From NCBI RefSeq assembly GCF_900169265.1, contig NZ_FXYX01000020.1:1-59839 (forward strand): a stretch of 59,839 nt of DNA, read 5' to 3'. Below, piece after piece: positions 1-11,406 of the stretch. The stretch's first letter is position 1, and each line of letters starts with the position of its first letter. Both the position numbers and the translations under genes were made by a program. This DNA is from Brevibacterium iodinum ATCC 49514 (GTDB lineage Bacteria; Actinomycetota; Actinomycetes; Actinomycetales; Brevibacteriaceae). The notes beneath the pieces are model-generated. The model saw nothing but the letters and a program-made list of their open reading frames with translations, had not been told where the DNA came from and ran no database searches.

Positions 1-201
1 ACGTTGAAGCGTCGAGCTGCTGATGTGCTCGCGTTCTTCACCCGACCGGGAACGTCGAACGGTCCCACTGAAGCGATCAACGGCAGACTCGAGCATCTAC
101 GCGGGTCCGCGCTGGGATTCCGCAACCTCACGCATTACATCGCGAGGTGTCTGCTCGAGTCCGGTGGCTTCAGACCGGTTCTACACTCTCAATTACGATG
201 A
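1..201 (+). CDS. ISL3-family transposase, C-terminal fragment cut by window edge
   Basis: The frame is open at base 1 and ends in TGA at 199-201, so only the last 66 or so residues are present. The segment SNGPTEAINGRLEHLR followed by GFRN is the usual C-terminal part of ISL3-family DDE transposases; the Glu of TEAIN would be the last catalytic acid. The beginning lies outside the window, so I cannot tell whether the gene is intact. I did not find a convincing right-hand inverted repeat downstream. A related family with the same fold (IS204/IS1001/IS1096/IS1165 group) is included in this call. Confidence 0.75.
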   Translation, partial: TLKRRAADVLAFFTRPGTSNGPTEAINGRLEHLRGSALGFRNLTHYIARCLLESGGFRPVLHSQLR

Positions 202-520
202 GCCGATTAACTCTCCGTTGAATTTTTCCATAACGAATACTCAACGGATAAGTCATTAAATTGACTTTGATTTCAGGCGAGTCATTCACACGTCGCTCAA
301 GTGACTTTCATGAAGTGAAGCTTCCGATTAGTGTGGTTCTTTCTAGCTGTGGTATGCAAGCGCCAGACAGTCCCTTAGCCCCGACTACTCTCAATAGGCA
401 TGGAGCGACTTATGTAAGCAGCCATCTGGAGCTGGCTCTTCAATAGATCCATTAAGTGTCTGAAATTCAGTGTTCACGCCGGTGTATAGTGCGTTGAATC
501 GCGGTTCTTTCCAAGCTGAT
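202..520. other. gene-free, AT-richer gap next to the transposase
   Basis: No convincing gene is seen here. Base composition is clearly more AT-rich than the genes around it. A small inverted repeat (TCCGTTGA at 214-221, TCAACGGA at 241-248) follows the transposase stop and could be a weak terminator. A 61-residue frame at 261-446 resembles nothing I know. The stretch is probably the tail of the insertion sequence plus the old insertion flank. Confidence 0.5.
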
Positions 521-1399
521 TCAGCATAAAGTCAGTCGACGGGTCGAATCCTCCAGCTCGTTCGCCTCGGAGATGAGCGACTCCTCCGAATCCGCACCGG
601 CGCGGACGTATCGTCCAGTGAACGCGTCCAAAGTCCCCGACGCCAACGCCAACGCGAGGTCCGTGACCTGCCCCGGTGAGGTCCAGTCATCGCCCTGTCG
701 GAAGTCGTGAACGGGCATCGACTTCGTCATGGCGGTCTCAACGACACCAGGAGCCATCTCGAAGATACGCAGCCCCTTGTCGTGACCGAAGTGCACGACC
801 GAATCGGCGAGACGGAACAGCGCCGCCTTCGACGCCGAATACACGGCATACGCCGGCGTTCCCTTCGCTCCCGACCCGGAGTTGAGGTCGATGATCCGGC
901 TGGGACGGCTGGTCGCCTCGGCGCCGGCCATGAGCACCGGTGCAAAGACATTGATCATGAGCGCAACCCCGGTGACGTTCGCGTCGACAACGGCCTTGAG
1001 GCTCTCCGGATCGGCGTCCCACAACGGACCCTCGGACGACTCGATGCGCCCCGCATTGTTGATGAGCACCTGCAGGCGCTTGCCCGTCTCGGCCTCGAGC
1101 GCGACCACCGACTCACGCAGCGCCTTCACCGCAGCAATGTCATCGGTGCGCAGCCCAACACCGGTCACCCCTCCCCCGGTCGCTTCAGCGATCTCGTCGG
1201 CCGCAGCCTCCGCATTGCTCGCCGAGGTAGCCGTCACGATCACGTGATATCCGGCACCAGCGAATGCCTCCGACAGATGGCGTCCGATTCCGCGCGCACC
1301 GCCGGTTATGAGCGCAATCGTCTCGGACGGGACCGCAGTCGCCTCAGGGGTTCCGTCGGTGGTCGGCATGTTTGTTCCGTAGGGCAGTTTCTCGGACAT
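521..1399 (-). CDS. SDR family NAD(P)-dependent oxidoreductase
   Basis: A 292-residue classical short-chain dehydrogenase. After an N-terminal extension of about 25 residues the nucleotide-binding motif TGGARGIG is at residues 32-39, the NNAG motif at 114-117, the catalytic Ser near 174, and the YSASK active-site pair Y187/K191. All catalytic residues are present. The ATG at 1399 is preceded by GAGGAG. It stands alone between the IS-flanking gap and the pheT terminator, so the substrate cannot be inferred from context. The C-terminal tail (ANELEDSTRR) is longer than in minimal SDRs. Confidence 0.85.
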   Translation of the reverse strand: MSEKLPYGTNMPTTDGTPEATAVPSETIALITGGARGIGRHLSEAFAGAGYHVIVTATSASNAEAAADEIAEATGGGVTGVGLRTDDIAAVKALRESVVALEAETGKRLQVLINNAGRIESSEGPLWDADPESLKAVVDANVTGVALMINVFAPVLMAGAEATSRPSRIIDLNSGSGAKGTPAYAVYSASKAALFRLADSVVHFGHDKGLRIFEMAPGVVETAMTKSMPVHDFRQGDDWTSPGQVTDLALALASGTLDAFTGRYVRAGADSEESLISEANELEDSTRRLTLC

Positions 1400-1524
1400 G
1401 GTTGGGACTCCTCAGCGGTGATCGGGTACGAGTGGTCAGGTGTCGTGGTGCGCAGCACAGATCCTCACACCAACGTGTTCGGATGTTCTTGTGCGCTCTA
1501 CCGTGATGCTTCGAGCGGACACGG

Positions 1525-1565
1525 CAGAGCCCGGTCGAACCACTGTAGCGGTCGACCGGGCTCTG
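1525..1565 (-). terminator. pheST operon terminator
   Basis: Perfect 14-bp arms CAGAGCCCGGTCGA (1525-1538) and TCGACCGGGCTCTG (1552-1565) with a 13-nt loop, just past the pheT stop. No T-tract follows, as in many actinobacterial terminators. Confidence 0.75.
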
Positions 1566-1578
1566 TGACGTACTGTTT

Positions 1579-4167
1579 TCAGCTGCGGACTTCGGCGCCG
1601 TGACGCTCGGCAGCCAACTTCGTCGCCGCCTCACGCATCGCCGAGGCCTCATCTGCCTTGAGCGTACGATCCGGGGCACGGAACGTCAGGCGGAACGCCA
1701 GCGACTTCTTGCCCTCGGGCAGCTGATCGCCGGTGTAGAGGTCGAAGGTCTCGAGCAGTTCGAGCTCCTCCCCTGCACCTTCACGCAGCGTCGCGGCCAG
1801 AGTCTGCGTCGGCAGGTCCGCATCGACGATGAGCGCGACGTCCTGACGGGACACCGGGTAGGTCGACAGCGCGCCGTCCCAGGCACGCAGATCGTCCTGA
1901 GCAAGCAGTACATCGAGATCGATCTCGAATCCGACAGTCCTGGCGGGCAGGCCGAGGTTCTCGCACACCTTCGGGTGCAGCTCACCGGCGTGGCCGAGAG
2001 TCTGCCCGTCGGCAAGGACGAACTTCGCAGCCCGTCCCGGATGCCAGGGAGCGATCTGGTCGGCCTCGACGGTGACCTCGAGGCCATTGACCGCAGCGAT
2101 CCGGCGGACGGTGTCGATGACGTCGGTGGCCTCGGCCTTGCGGCCCTTGCCCCAGACGCCGGGCATCTCGGCGTTTCCGGAGATGATGCCCGCGTAGTGG
2201 TAGGGCTGGGCCGGCACCGAGGCGTAGATCTTCTCGAGCTCGTCATCGCTCGGGTGGTATCCCGGCAGGTGACGCGGTCCCGGTCCCTCAGGCATTCCCG
2301 CCGAGGTGGATACGAGTCCGGCTTCGAAGAGCGCAACGTCTTTGGCTCCACGGCCCTGGTTGCGAACCACGAGGTCGACGAGAGTCGAGAGCAGGTTGGT
2401 GCGCATGAGCGGCAGGTCTTCGGACATCGGGTTGGCCAGGCGCACGTGCTTGCGACGCACATCATCGGCCTCGAGCCTCAGCTGATCGTCCCGTTTGTCG
2501 TTTGTGAACGGGTACGACAGCACCTCGGTAAACCCATCAGCAGCCAACAGGTTCGAGACACGGCGACGCGTCTTCTGCGCGACAGTCAGTCCGTTGCCGG
2601 CCCGAGCGGCGGGCTGAACGGACGGAATCCGGTCATAGCCTCCGGTGCGAGCGACTTCCTCGATGAGGTCGACGTCGTCGGTGATGTCCGTGCGCCAGCT
2701 GGGCACGGTCACGGACACGGTCTTCTCATCGTCCTTAGTCGACACGGTTGCGCCGATGCCCTCAAGCAGTGAGGTCACCTCGGCGATGGAATAGTCGATG
2801 CCGACCAACGACGCCACACGGGCGACCTTGAGATCGAGCATGGTCGGCTCGGGCGTCTGACCGACCTGCGTGGTCGCAGGGCTGAGCGTTCCGCCGCCGA
2901 GTTCGACGAGCAGGTCCGCGCACCGACGTGCGGCCACAGGCCCGAGCCTCGGGTCGACGCCGCGTTCGAAGCGACGCGAGGCCTCCGAGGACAGCTTGTG
3001 ACGACGCGAGGTGCGGGCGATGGAGATCGGGTCGAAGTGAGCGGCCTCGATGACGACATCAGTGGTCCCAGCATGAACTTCGACGTCGGCGCCGCCCATG
3101 ACTCCGGCCAGGCCGATGATCTTCCCGCCCTTGCCAGAAGCACCAGCACCGCGGTCGGTGATGAGCAGATCCTCGGGATCGAGCTTGCGCTCGACATCGT
3201 CGAGAGTCGTGAACTTCTCCCCCGCGGTGGCGCGGCGGACGACGATTTCGTCGCCGAGCAGCGAAGTGTCGTAGGCGTGCAGCGGCTGGCCGAGTTCGAG
3301 CATGACGTAGTTCGTGACATCCACGGTCAGGCTGATCGGACGCATTCCCGCCTGCTGCAGGCGACGCTGCATCCAGAACGGGGTCTTTGCCTGAGGATCC
3401 AGGCCGGTGACCTGAAGGGCAGTGAATTGGTCACAGCCGGTCACCTCGTTGATGGGGTTCGAATCCTCGATCGACACCGGGAAGCCATCGTCGGTGGCCG
3501 CATTGGTGGGAGCCACCTCGGCGGAACCGATATCGGTGAAGGTCTGCCCCTTCATCTGCGCATATTCGCGTCCGATGCCGCGCATCGACAGCTGGTAGCC
3601 GCGGTCGGGGGTGACGTTGACGTCGAGGGTGACCTGGTCGAGGCCGAGCAGGGCGATCGCGTCGTCACCGGGCTCACCGGTCAGGCCGAGGTCAGTCAGC
3701 ACGATGATGCCGGAGTGATCCTCGCCGAGGCCGAGCTCCTTGGCTGAGCAGATCATGCCATCGGACTTGTGACCGTAGGTCTTGCGAGCAGCGATCTTGA
3801 AGTCACCGGGCAGGACGGCTCCGGGCAGGCAGGCGACGATGAGGTCGCCGGGCACGAAGTTGTGGGCCCCGCAGATGATGCCGCGGCTGGGCACCTCGGG
3901 GCCGGGCTGCGGGTCCTTCGGATCGTCGAGATCCTCGTTGTGTTCGGGGCCGACGTCGACGCGGCACCAGTTGACGGTCTTGCCGTTCGAGTGCTCTTCC
4001 TTCACCAGTTCGAGCACCCGGCCCACGACGAGGGGGCCGGTGATCTCGGGGCCGAAGAAGTCCTCTTCCTCGAGTCCGATGGATGCGAATTCGGCGGCGA
4101 GGGCATGGGGGTCGGTCTCGGCTGGGAGATCGACATAGTCGGCCAGCCAGTTCAGTGGGACGCGCAT
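1579..4167 (-). CDS. pheT: phenylalanine--tRNA ligase beta subunit
   Basis: This 862-residue protein is the beta chain of the cytosolic (alpha-beta)2 phenylalanyl-tRNA synthetase, which charges tRNA-Phe. The start MRVPLNWLADYVDLP is characteristic. An EMAP-type OB-fold tRNA-binding domain spans about residues 40-160 (with ICGAHNFVPGD), followed by the B3/B4 editing domain, the B5 domain, and a C-terminal ferredoxin-like anticodon-binding domain (STYPVSRQDVALIVD onwards). Length is normal for a long bacterial PheT. It starts one base after the pheS stop, so the two are translationally coupled, and it is followed by a strong terminator. Confidence 0.97.
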   Translation of the reverse strand: MRVPLNWLADYVDLPAETDPHALAAEFASIGLEEEDFFGPEITGPLVVGRVLELVKEEHSNGKTVNWCRVDVGPEHNEDLDDPKDPQPGPEVPSRGIICGAHNFVPGDLIVACLPGAVLPGDFKIAARKTYGHKSDGMICSAKELGLGEDHSGIIVLTDLGLTGEPGDDAIALLGLDQVTLDVNVTPDRGYQLSMRGIGREYAQMKGQTFTDIGSAEVAPTNAATDDGFPVSIEDSNPINEVTGCDQFTALQVTGLDPQAKTPFWMQRRLQQAGMRPISLTVDVTNYVMLELGQPLHAYDTSLLGDEIVVRRATAGEKFTTLDDVERKLDPEDLLITDRGAGASGKGGKIIGLAGVMGGADVEVHAGTTDVVIEAAHFDPISIARTSRRHKLSSEASRRFERGVDPRLGPVAARRCADLLVELGGGTLSPATTQVGQTPEPTMLDLKVARVASLVGIDYSIAEVTSLLEGIGATVSTKDDEKTVSVTVPSWRTDITDDVDLIEEVARTGGYDRIPSVQPAARAGNGLTVAQKTRRRVSNLLAADGFTEVLSYPFTNDKRDDQLRLEADDVRRKHVRLANPMSEDLPLMRTNLLSTLVDLVVRNQGRGAKDVALFEAGLVSTSAGMPEGPGPRHLPGYHPSDDELEKIYASVPAQPYHYAGIISGNAEMPGVWGKGRKAEATDVIDTVRRIAAVNGLEVTVEADQIAPWHPGRAAKFVLADGQTLGHAGELHPKVCENLGLPARTVGFEIDLDVLLAQDDLRAWDGALSTYPVSRQDVALIVDADLPTQTLAATLREGAGEELELLETFDLYTGDQLPEGKKSLAFRLTFRAPDRTLKADEASAMREAATKLAAERHGAEVRS

Positions 4168-4168
4168 A

Positions 4169-5275
<1,107 letters not shown>

Positions 5276-5315
5276 CTATCGTCTCCCCCGGCAGGGCCCT
5301 GGTCTGGTCCGCTGT

Positions 5316-5403
5316 GTGGGTGGGCCGCCTCGGTGAGCGATCCCCTCGCCGAGGGGGCCGTGCGGTTGCGCACGTTAGCTGGGTGGGTGGGCCGCCTCGG
5401 TGA
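5316..5403. repeat. pair of 21-bp direct repeats with a central hairpin
   Basis: GTGGGTGGGCCGCCTCGGTGA... occurs at 5316-5336 and again, identically over 21 bases, at 5383-5403 in the divergent pheS / ThDP-enzyme spacer. Between them CCCCTCG-C-CGAGGGG (5342-5356) is a perfect palindrome. Each copy holds a variant of the CCGCCTCGGCGA motif that recurs through the window. Confidence 0.7.
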
Positions 5404-5459
5404 CGGTGGTGTGGGGCTGGTCATAGGGATCGAGGCGACAAAAGCGTAGGGTCGGGCAC

Positions 5460-7091
5460 ATGACGACACAACGTGCATCAGATGTCATGGTCAAGGCCTT
5501 GGAGAACGAAGGCGTCGAGCGGATCTTCGGCATTCCCGGCGAGGAGAACCTCGACTTCGTCGACTCCCTGCGGAACTCATCGATCGAACTCATCCTCACC
5601 CGGCATGAGCAGGCGGCCGCGTTCATGGCCGCCACCTACGGCCGGCTGACCGGCAAGCCCGGGGTGGTGCTTACGACCTTGGGGCCGGGCGCACTCAACC
5701 TGGCGACCGGGGCCGCGTACGCCCACCTCGGCGGGATGCCGGTCATCATGATCACCGGTCAGAAGGGCATCCGCACCGCTGAGCAGGCGGCGTTCCAGAT
5801 GGTCAACACGGTGGCGACGATGGATCCGCTGACGAAGGTGAGCAAGCAGATCACCTCGGCGGCGATGATCCCGACAATGGTCCGGGAGGCGTTCCGTGCC
5901 GCTCAGGCCGAGCGTCCGGGACCGGTGCACCTCGAACTTCCCGAGGACATCGCCGGAATGCCGGTCGACGGATTCGAGCTCATCGAACCACATACGAACG
6001 GTCGTCCCGTCGCCGGGGATACGGCGATTGCGAACGCCGCGAACGTCATCAAAGAGGCGAAGAACCCGCTGCTCATGCTCGGTGCGGATGCCTCCCGGGC
6101 TTCCTGCAGTGAAGAGCTGTCGCGTTTTGTCGCCGAGATGCGCATCCCCTACGTCACCACGCAGATGGGCAAGGGGTCGGTGTCGGGGTCGTCGGATCTG
6201 TACATGGGCACGGCGGCGCTGACGTCCGGCGACTACGTCCACGACGCAATCGATGCGGCCGATGTCATCGTCACCATCGGTCACGATACGACCGAGAAGC
6301 CGCCGTTCACGATGGACGAGACCGGGCCGACCGTCGTGCATATCGGGTACCGTCCCGCCATCGTCGAGCGGGTGTATTTCCCGCAGTTCGAGGTCATCGG
6401 TGACCTGGGTCCGTCCCTGGACAAACTCGCCGAGGTGCTCGGTGGTCCCGTGCCCACCGCCGAGGCGCTCCTGCCGATGCGCGATGAGATACTCATCAAG
6501 ATCCACGAGGGAGCCGATGAGGATCGCTTCATCCCGCAGCGGATCGTCCAGGAGGTCCGCGACGTCGTGCCGACCGATGGGATCGTGGCCCTGGACAACG
6601 GAATGTACAAGATCTGGTTCGCCCGCAACTACCGCACGACCCGGGCGAACACCCTGCTGCTCGACAATGCTCTGGCCACGATGGGCGCCGGGCTGCCCTC
6701 GGCGATCGGGGCGAAGCTGACCTACCCGGAGCGTCGGGTCATGGCCGTGGTCGGCGACGGTGGGTTCATGATGAACAGCCAGGAGATGGAGACCGCAGTC
6801 AGGCTCGGGCTGGACCTCGTCGTGGTCATCCTTGAGGACAACGCCTACGGCATGATCCGGTGGAAGCAGGCCGCGGACGGATTCCCCGACTACGGTCTGA
6901 CCTACGGCAACCCTGATTTCGTGAAGTACGCGGAGTCGTATGGGGCCACCGGCACCCGCGTCGAGGATGTCGACAGCATCAGCGACGCCTTGGAGAATGC
7001 ATTCTCTGTTGGCGGCGTGCACGTCGTGGTCGTGCCCATCGACTACTCGGAGAACAAGCGCGTGCTCATCGATGAGTTGGGGAAGCGGTGA
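5460..7091 (+). CDS. acetolactate synthase large-subunit-like thiamine-diphosphate enzyme
   Basis: A 543-residue ThDP-dependent enzyme of the acetolactate synthase/pyruvate oxidase family. The catalytic Glu that activates the cofactor is E50 in TRHEQAAAFMA. The ThDP/Mg-binding motif runs from GDGG at 432-435 to N461 in EDNAYG. The domain order (PYR, central, PP) and the length fit acetolactate synthase. No small regulatory subunit gene lies beside it, which suggests a catabolic or stand-alone enzyme rather than biosynthetic IlvBN. It is monocistronic and ends at a bidirectional terminator. The exact 2-oxoacid substrate is not shown by the sequence; the family also includes other 2-oxoacid-using enzymes. 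Confidence 0.8.
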   Translation: MTTQRASDVMVKALENEGVERIFGIPGEENLDFVDSLRNSSIELILTRHEQAAAFMAATYGRLTGKPGVVLTTLGPGALNLATGAAYAHLGGMPVIMITGQKGIRTAEQAAFQMVNTVATMDPLTKVSKQITSAAMIPTMVREAFRAAQAERPGPVHLELPEDIAGMPVDGFELIEPHTNGRPVAGDTAIANAANVIKEAKNPLLMLGADASRASCSEELSRFVAEMRIPYVTTQMGKGSVSGSSDLYMGTAALTSGDYVHDAIDAADVIVTIGHDTTEKPPFTMDETGPTVVHIGYRPAIVERVYFPQFEVIGDLGPSLDKLAEVLGGPVPTAEALLPMRDEILIKIHEGADEDRFIPQRIVQEVRDVVPTDGIVALDNGMYKIWFARNYRTTRANTLLLDNALATMGAGLPSAIGAKLTYPERRVMAVVGDGGFMMNSQEMETAVRLGLDLVVVILEDNAYGMIRWKQAADGFPDYGLTYGNPDFVKYAESYGATGTRVEDVDSISDALENAFSVGGVHVVVVPIDYSENKRVLIDELGKR

Positions 7092-7143
7092 AGTACTTAC
7101 GGTGAACCGATCGGCGATCGCGAGCGGCATTCGCTGAAACGCT

Positions 7144-7180
7144 GAGAGCCCCAGCCAAGATCGTCGCGGCTGGGGCTCTC
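7144..7180. terminator. bidirectional terminator
   Basis: Perfect 13-bp arms GAGAGCCCCAGCC (7144-7156) and GGCTGGGGCTCTC (7168-7180) around an 11-nt loop, placed between the convergent ThDP-enzyme and deacetylase genes, so it can serve both. Confidence 0.85.
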
Positions 7181-7211
7181 GTCGTGAGTCTGGACGGTCT
7201 CGTAACGAGGC

Positions 7212-8114
7212 TCAGTACGCCGGTGGACGCTCAGGTGACTCGAACGGGTACCGAGCGCGGAAGTCATCGGCGATCTCGCCCATGGTCACGATCTTCACTC
7301 CGTCGTGCCCGCCGATGTAGTCCAGCAGACGTTCGAGCATGAGCAGCACCTGCGGGCGGCCGGACACGTCCGGGTGGATCGTAATCGGGAAGATCCCATA
7401 GTCGAGTTCGCGGTAGACCCAATCGAACTGGTCTCGCCACAAGGTCTCGATATCGCGCGGATTGACGAACCCGTGGCTGTTCGGGCTGCTCTTCACGAAC
7501 AGCATCGGAGGCAAGTCATCGACATACCAGTTCGCGGCGATCTCGACGAGGTCGATCTCCTTGCCGTGTTTGAGCGGCTTCATCCACGTTTCCGGCGACT
7601 GCGAATAGTTGATCGGCGTCCATTCGTCGCCGGCGATGGAGTAGTACGGCACGAAATCCTTGTGGCTCTGGCTGTGGTCGTATTCGAAACCGAACTTCTT
7701 CAGCAGCTCAGGCGTGTATGCGCTCAGCTCCCACCATGGGGCGACGTAGCCACGTGGCTGGCTGCCGGTGAGGTTCGTGATGAGCTCGACGGACTTCTCC
7801 ATGACGATGTCTTCCTGACGGTTCGTCATTGCGACGGGGTTCTCGTGGCTATAGCCGTGGGCGCCGATCTCATGTCCGTCGTCGTACACCATCTTGCATT
7901 GGTCAGGGAAGGTCTCGAGCGAATGTCCGGGGATGAACCAGCTTGCCTTGAGGTCGCGGCGTTTGAGCATCTTCAGGAGCCGGGGAACTCCGATTTCGCC
8001 GGCGAAGATGCCCCGCTGAATGTCTGAGGGAGAGTCTTCCCCGCCGTAGGAACCGAGCCAGCCTGACACCGCATCGATGTCGATACCGAGTGAAACGAAA
8101 ATCTCTTTGGCCAT
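7212..8114 (-). CDS. polysaccharide deacetylase family protein (PgdA/cyclic-imidase type)
   Basis: A 300-residue NodB-fold metal hydrolase. The metal-binding residues are visible as D14 (in GIDIDA) and H86/H90 (in AHGYSHENP); as I recall, the H. pylori PgdA-like protein has the same numbering, which also supports this start. The YVAPWWE segment fits the active-site loop of that group. I chose the ATG at 8114 because GGAGG is nine bases upstream, whereas it abuts an ATG at 8123. There is no signal peptide, so it is probably cytoplasmic, which fits imide- or allantoin-type amidohydrolases better than cell-wall deacetylation. The neighbours give no further clue. Confidence 0.75.
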   Translation of the reverse strand: MAKEIFVSLGIDIDAVSGWLGSYGGEDSPSDIQRGIFAGEIGVPRLLKMLKRRDLKASWFIPGHSLETFPDQCKMVYDDGHEIGAHGYSHENPVAMTNRQEDIVMEKSVELITNLTGSQPRGYVAPWWELSAYTPELLKKFGFEYDHSQSHKDFVPYYSIAGDEWTPINYSQSPETWMKPLKHGKEIDLVEIAANWYVDDLPPMLFVKSSPNSHGFVNPRDIETLWRDQFDWVYRELDYGIFPITIHPDVSGRPQVLLMLERLLDYIGGHDGVKIVTMGEIADDFRARYPFESPERPPAY

Positions 8115-8265
8115 CTTGCGCATCCTCCGTCGATTCGAAAGTGAGAACGCGGACTCGCTGCGGGCGAATGCCGCGATGCTGTGAGTCTTTCACCGAAGCG
8201 TGATCTGCGCAATAGGTGTCTCACCTGGTCAGAGACCGTGCTACTCCGCTAGGAAACTCCTGTGC

Positions 8266-8925
8266 TCATTCCACGGTGATGCCGAGTTCTGAGGCGAAGA
8301 GTTCGGCGAAGATCATGAGCTGGGTGTCGTCGATGGTCGCCCCACGCAGTGAGTGAACGCCGGAGATCTTGTGCGGTTCCAGTCCGCGGATGTCGACGTT
8401 GCCAAGCGTGGCGCCTTCGCACTGGAAGACGCCGACACTGCTTCCCGGAAATGCGACCCGGCTGACTTTCGCTCGGTCGAGGTCGATCTCGTCGATCTTA
8501 CAATCACGGAACTCGACATCGGTGAGTTTCGACCCGCGTAAGTTGAGATACGAGATGCGGCAGTTGGTGAATCGCACCTTCTCCCACACGCTGTCATAGA
8601 CAACGCCAGCACCGATTCTGGTGCCGCTGATCTCCGTGTGCAATAGGTTTCCACGGGACATGTTCCAAGTGTCGGCGCGGCAGTCCGTGATCTCCGTACC
8701 GGAGATCCTCGCCCCGGTGAGGGCGATCGGGGCGTCGGCGTCGCCGAAATTGACGTTCGCCAATCGGCAGTCGAGGAATGTTGCTTGCGTGGCGGCCGCC
8801 TCGGCGAGGTTGAGGCCGTCGAACTCCATCCCTTCGAGGAACTCCTCTGGACCGATATCGCCGAGGTAGCCGGTCGCCAGTCGGCCGAGTGAGGTCTTCG
8901 GAGGGTGCGGAGCTTTGGTCGTCAT
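8266..8925 (-). CDS. pentapeptide-repeat protein
   Basis: A 219-residue protein built largely of A(D/N)LxX-like pentapeptide repeats from about residue 30 to 200 (for example LAEAAATQATFLDC and LNLRGSKLTDVEFRDC), which should fold as a right-handed quadrilateral beta-helix. The start at 8925 (MTTKAPHPP) has GTGAGGAC just upstream; a longer frame continues to 9048 but looks non-coding. The helix is similar in shape to Qnr/MfpA gyrase-protecting proteins, but the family is functionally diverse and nothing here proves that role. The gene is monocistronic. Confidence 0.7.
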   Translation of the reverse strand: MTTKAPHPPKTSLGRLATGYLGDIGPEEFLEGMEFDGLNLAEAAATQATFLDCRLANVNFGDADAPIALTGARISGTEITDCRADTWNMSRGNLLHTEISGTRIGAGVVYDSVWEKVRFTNCRISYLNLRGSKLTDVEFRDCKIDEIDLDRAKVSRVAFPGSSVGVFQCEGATLGNVDIRGLEPHKISGVHSLRGATIDDTQLMIFAELFASELGITVE

Positions 8926-9112
8926 GTCCTCACCGTATCGGGTGCCGGTGACGCTACGTCGTTCAACAAGTAGTCGGTTTTTCGATTCGAGACAGCGTCG
9001 AAAAGCGAACTGGTCCTCGATCGACCTCGCCAACACGGCAGTTGTCACCGACCGTGGTCACACGAACTTTCGACAACACACATACGAAGAGAAGATTCTG
9101 AGCTCGTGACCC

Positions 9113-10108
9113 TTATCTGAAATCAGCCAGTCGACTGTTCATGCTCTCCCTGATGCGGAGAAACACGTCTGCTGTAAACAGATCCTGCCAGCGAATGCGG
9201 AAGACGGCATAGCCGAGGTTCCGCAGCTTGTACTCCCGCCGGCGCTCTTTCTCCATCTCCGCCCGCGGGTTGTTCCCCATCAGGTGGTACTTTCCTTCGC
9301 CGTCGAACTCGACAATGACCTTCGCCTTCTTGTTCGCGAAATCCGTGCGCGCGATGAACTGTCCCTTCTCATCAAAGAACTCGACCTGCGGCTCGAACCC
9401 TGGCAGCGCGTACTCATCAAAACGCACCGCGCATATCGATTCGGCCACAGACTCCCGCCTTCCATCCATCAGGGTCAGCGTTGTTTCGACTCTCTTTCGC
9501 AGTGTCCTCGGCCGATGAGCTTCGCAGTATTCGGTGATCGCCCGCTCTGACGCTCTGCCTTGACGAAGAGCAGCATCGAGAACTGCGACCGAGAATGCCA
9601 GCGGATAGTCACGGGCAACATCAGCAAGTGTTCTCAGCATCGACGTCACTGGAGTTCCATCGAAGTTGACGATGTCGTCATCGGCCAACTCGCGTCGGCG
9701 CACCAGCATAGGAGTATGCCGCACGCCGTTCCGGGGATGGATCGCCTCAGCGAACGGGTGACTTCCCTGATCGAGGTATGGGACAGGCAAACCGTGAACA
9801 ATCATGGCACTTCGGTGTGACAGCACAGTTTCCGGCGGCATTCGCCCCGTGTAGGACCGAACCAGGATCCTCAGATCTTCGTCCTGCTTTCGCATCCCGG
9901 ATTCTTCAACGGGCAGGTGAACGTGCTTCGCTGTGGCAAATGCCTTTATGAACTCGTGGTTGGGGTGAGAGCAGCGCTTGGCAACGGCATAGATGCCGGT
10001 TCTGACTCGCCGCAAGCAACAACCCAACGCGGTGGTGATCTGGTGGGAAGTCCACCCTACGTCGTGAAGATCGGAGGTGCTCAGGCAGATGAACATGCAT
10101 ACCAGCAT
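9113..10108 (-). CDS. AbiEi-like wHTH / DUF559 endonuclease-like fusion protein
   Basis: A 331-residue protein in two parts. The N-terminal half looks like the winged-helix of AbiEi-type regulators (HQITTALGCCLRRVRTGIYAVA, residues 22-43). The C-terminal third is a Vsr/DUF559-type PD-(D/E)XK fold with D256 (RTDFANKKAK), E267 and D269 (VEFDGEGKY), then EKERRREYKLRNLGY and FRIRW. Such fusions are widespread orphans in actinobacteria; their function is not established. No antitoxin or toxin partner sits beside it. Its DNA looks less GC-rich than the neighbours, hinting at transfer. The start codon is uncertain because no good ribosome-binding site is visible. Confidence 0.65.
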   Translation of the reverse strand: MLVCMFICLSTSDLHDVGWTSHQITTALGCCLRRVRTGIYAVAKRCSHPNHEFIKAFATAKHVHLPVEESGMRKQDEDLRILVRSYTGRMPPETVLSHRSAMIVHGLPVPYLDQGSHPFAEAIHPRNGVRHTPMLVRRRELADDDIVNFDGTPVTSMLRTLADVARDYPLAFSVAVLDAALRQGRASERAITEYCEAHRPRTLRKRVETTLTLMDGRRESVAESICAVRFDEYALPGFEPQVEFFDEKGQFIARTDFANKKAKVIVEFDGEGKYHLMGNNPRAEMEKERRREYKLRNLGYAVFRIRWQDLFTADVFLRIRESMNSRLADFR

Positions 10109-10393
10109 GTGCTCTGCAGCAGCCTCAGCACAATGACTGGGTTTTCGGCTGTGGATAACTGTCTACTTGAGCACACAGACCACGAAGTTCTGCTGTTTTC
10201 GACCAGGGGCGAACCCGCAACCAGCACCCAGCGAGCCCCGTTCAACCGTCAGAAGACTTTTCGATGTGAAGTAGCGTAGAAAATCGAACTGATGGTTGAA
10301 CGACAGGAAAGACACCGACTGGCCCTCAGAGAAACTTCGGGTGCCGTCAGTGGTCAGAGACTCGCAACGAATGCGAAACCCACCACGAACGCA

Positions 10394-11215
<822 letters not shown>

Positions 11216-11315
11216 GAAACCGGGTTCTCGATCCGTTGAATGCTGAAGTGGAAGAGGTGCGAGCTGAAGAGACAGAAGCTGAAATGACGACAACGCTGCT
11301 CTTGGCAGAAAGACC

Positions 11316-11346
11316 GACGGCCCCGAACCTGCAGTTCGGGGCCGTC
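11316..11346 (-). terminator. rplT operon terminator
   Basis: Perfect 13-bp arms GACGGCCCCGAAC (11316-11328) and GTTCGGGGCCGTC (11334-11346) with a 5-nt loop, between rplT and the downstream methyltransferase gene. Confidence 0.85.
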
Positions 11347-11406
11347 GTCGATCACCGAGGCGATCGGTCAGTCACTTCAGTGACCGGAGTCTAGATAAGA
11401 CGCTGC

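Noticed and set aside
434..441. GGCTCTTC, like the tip of an ISL3 inverted repeat
   Set aside because: It points the wrong way for the right end of the element and is too short to count.
3456..3470. GGGTTCGAATCCTC, identical to a tRNA T-loop
   Set aside because: It is codons of pheT; no acceptor stem, D arm or anticodon arm fits around it.
9113..10108. A defence island around the AbiEi/DUF559-like gene
   Set aside because: Neighbours are a pentapeptide-repeat gene and an rRNA methyltransferase; no restriction, CRISPR or other defence genes are present.
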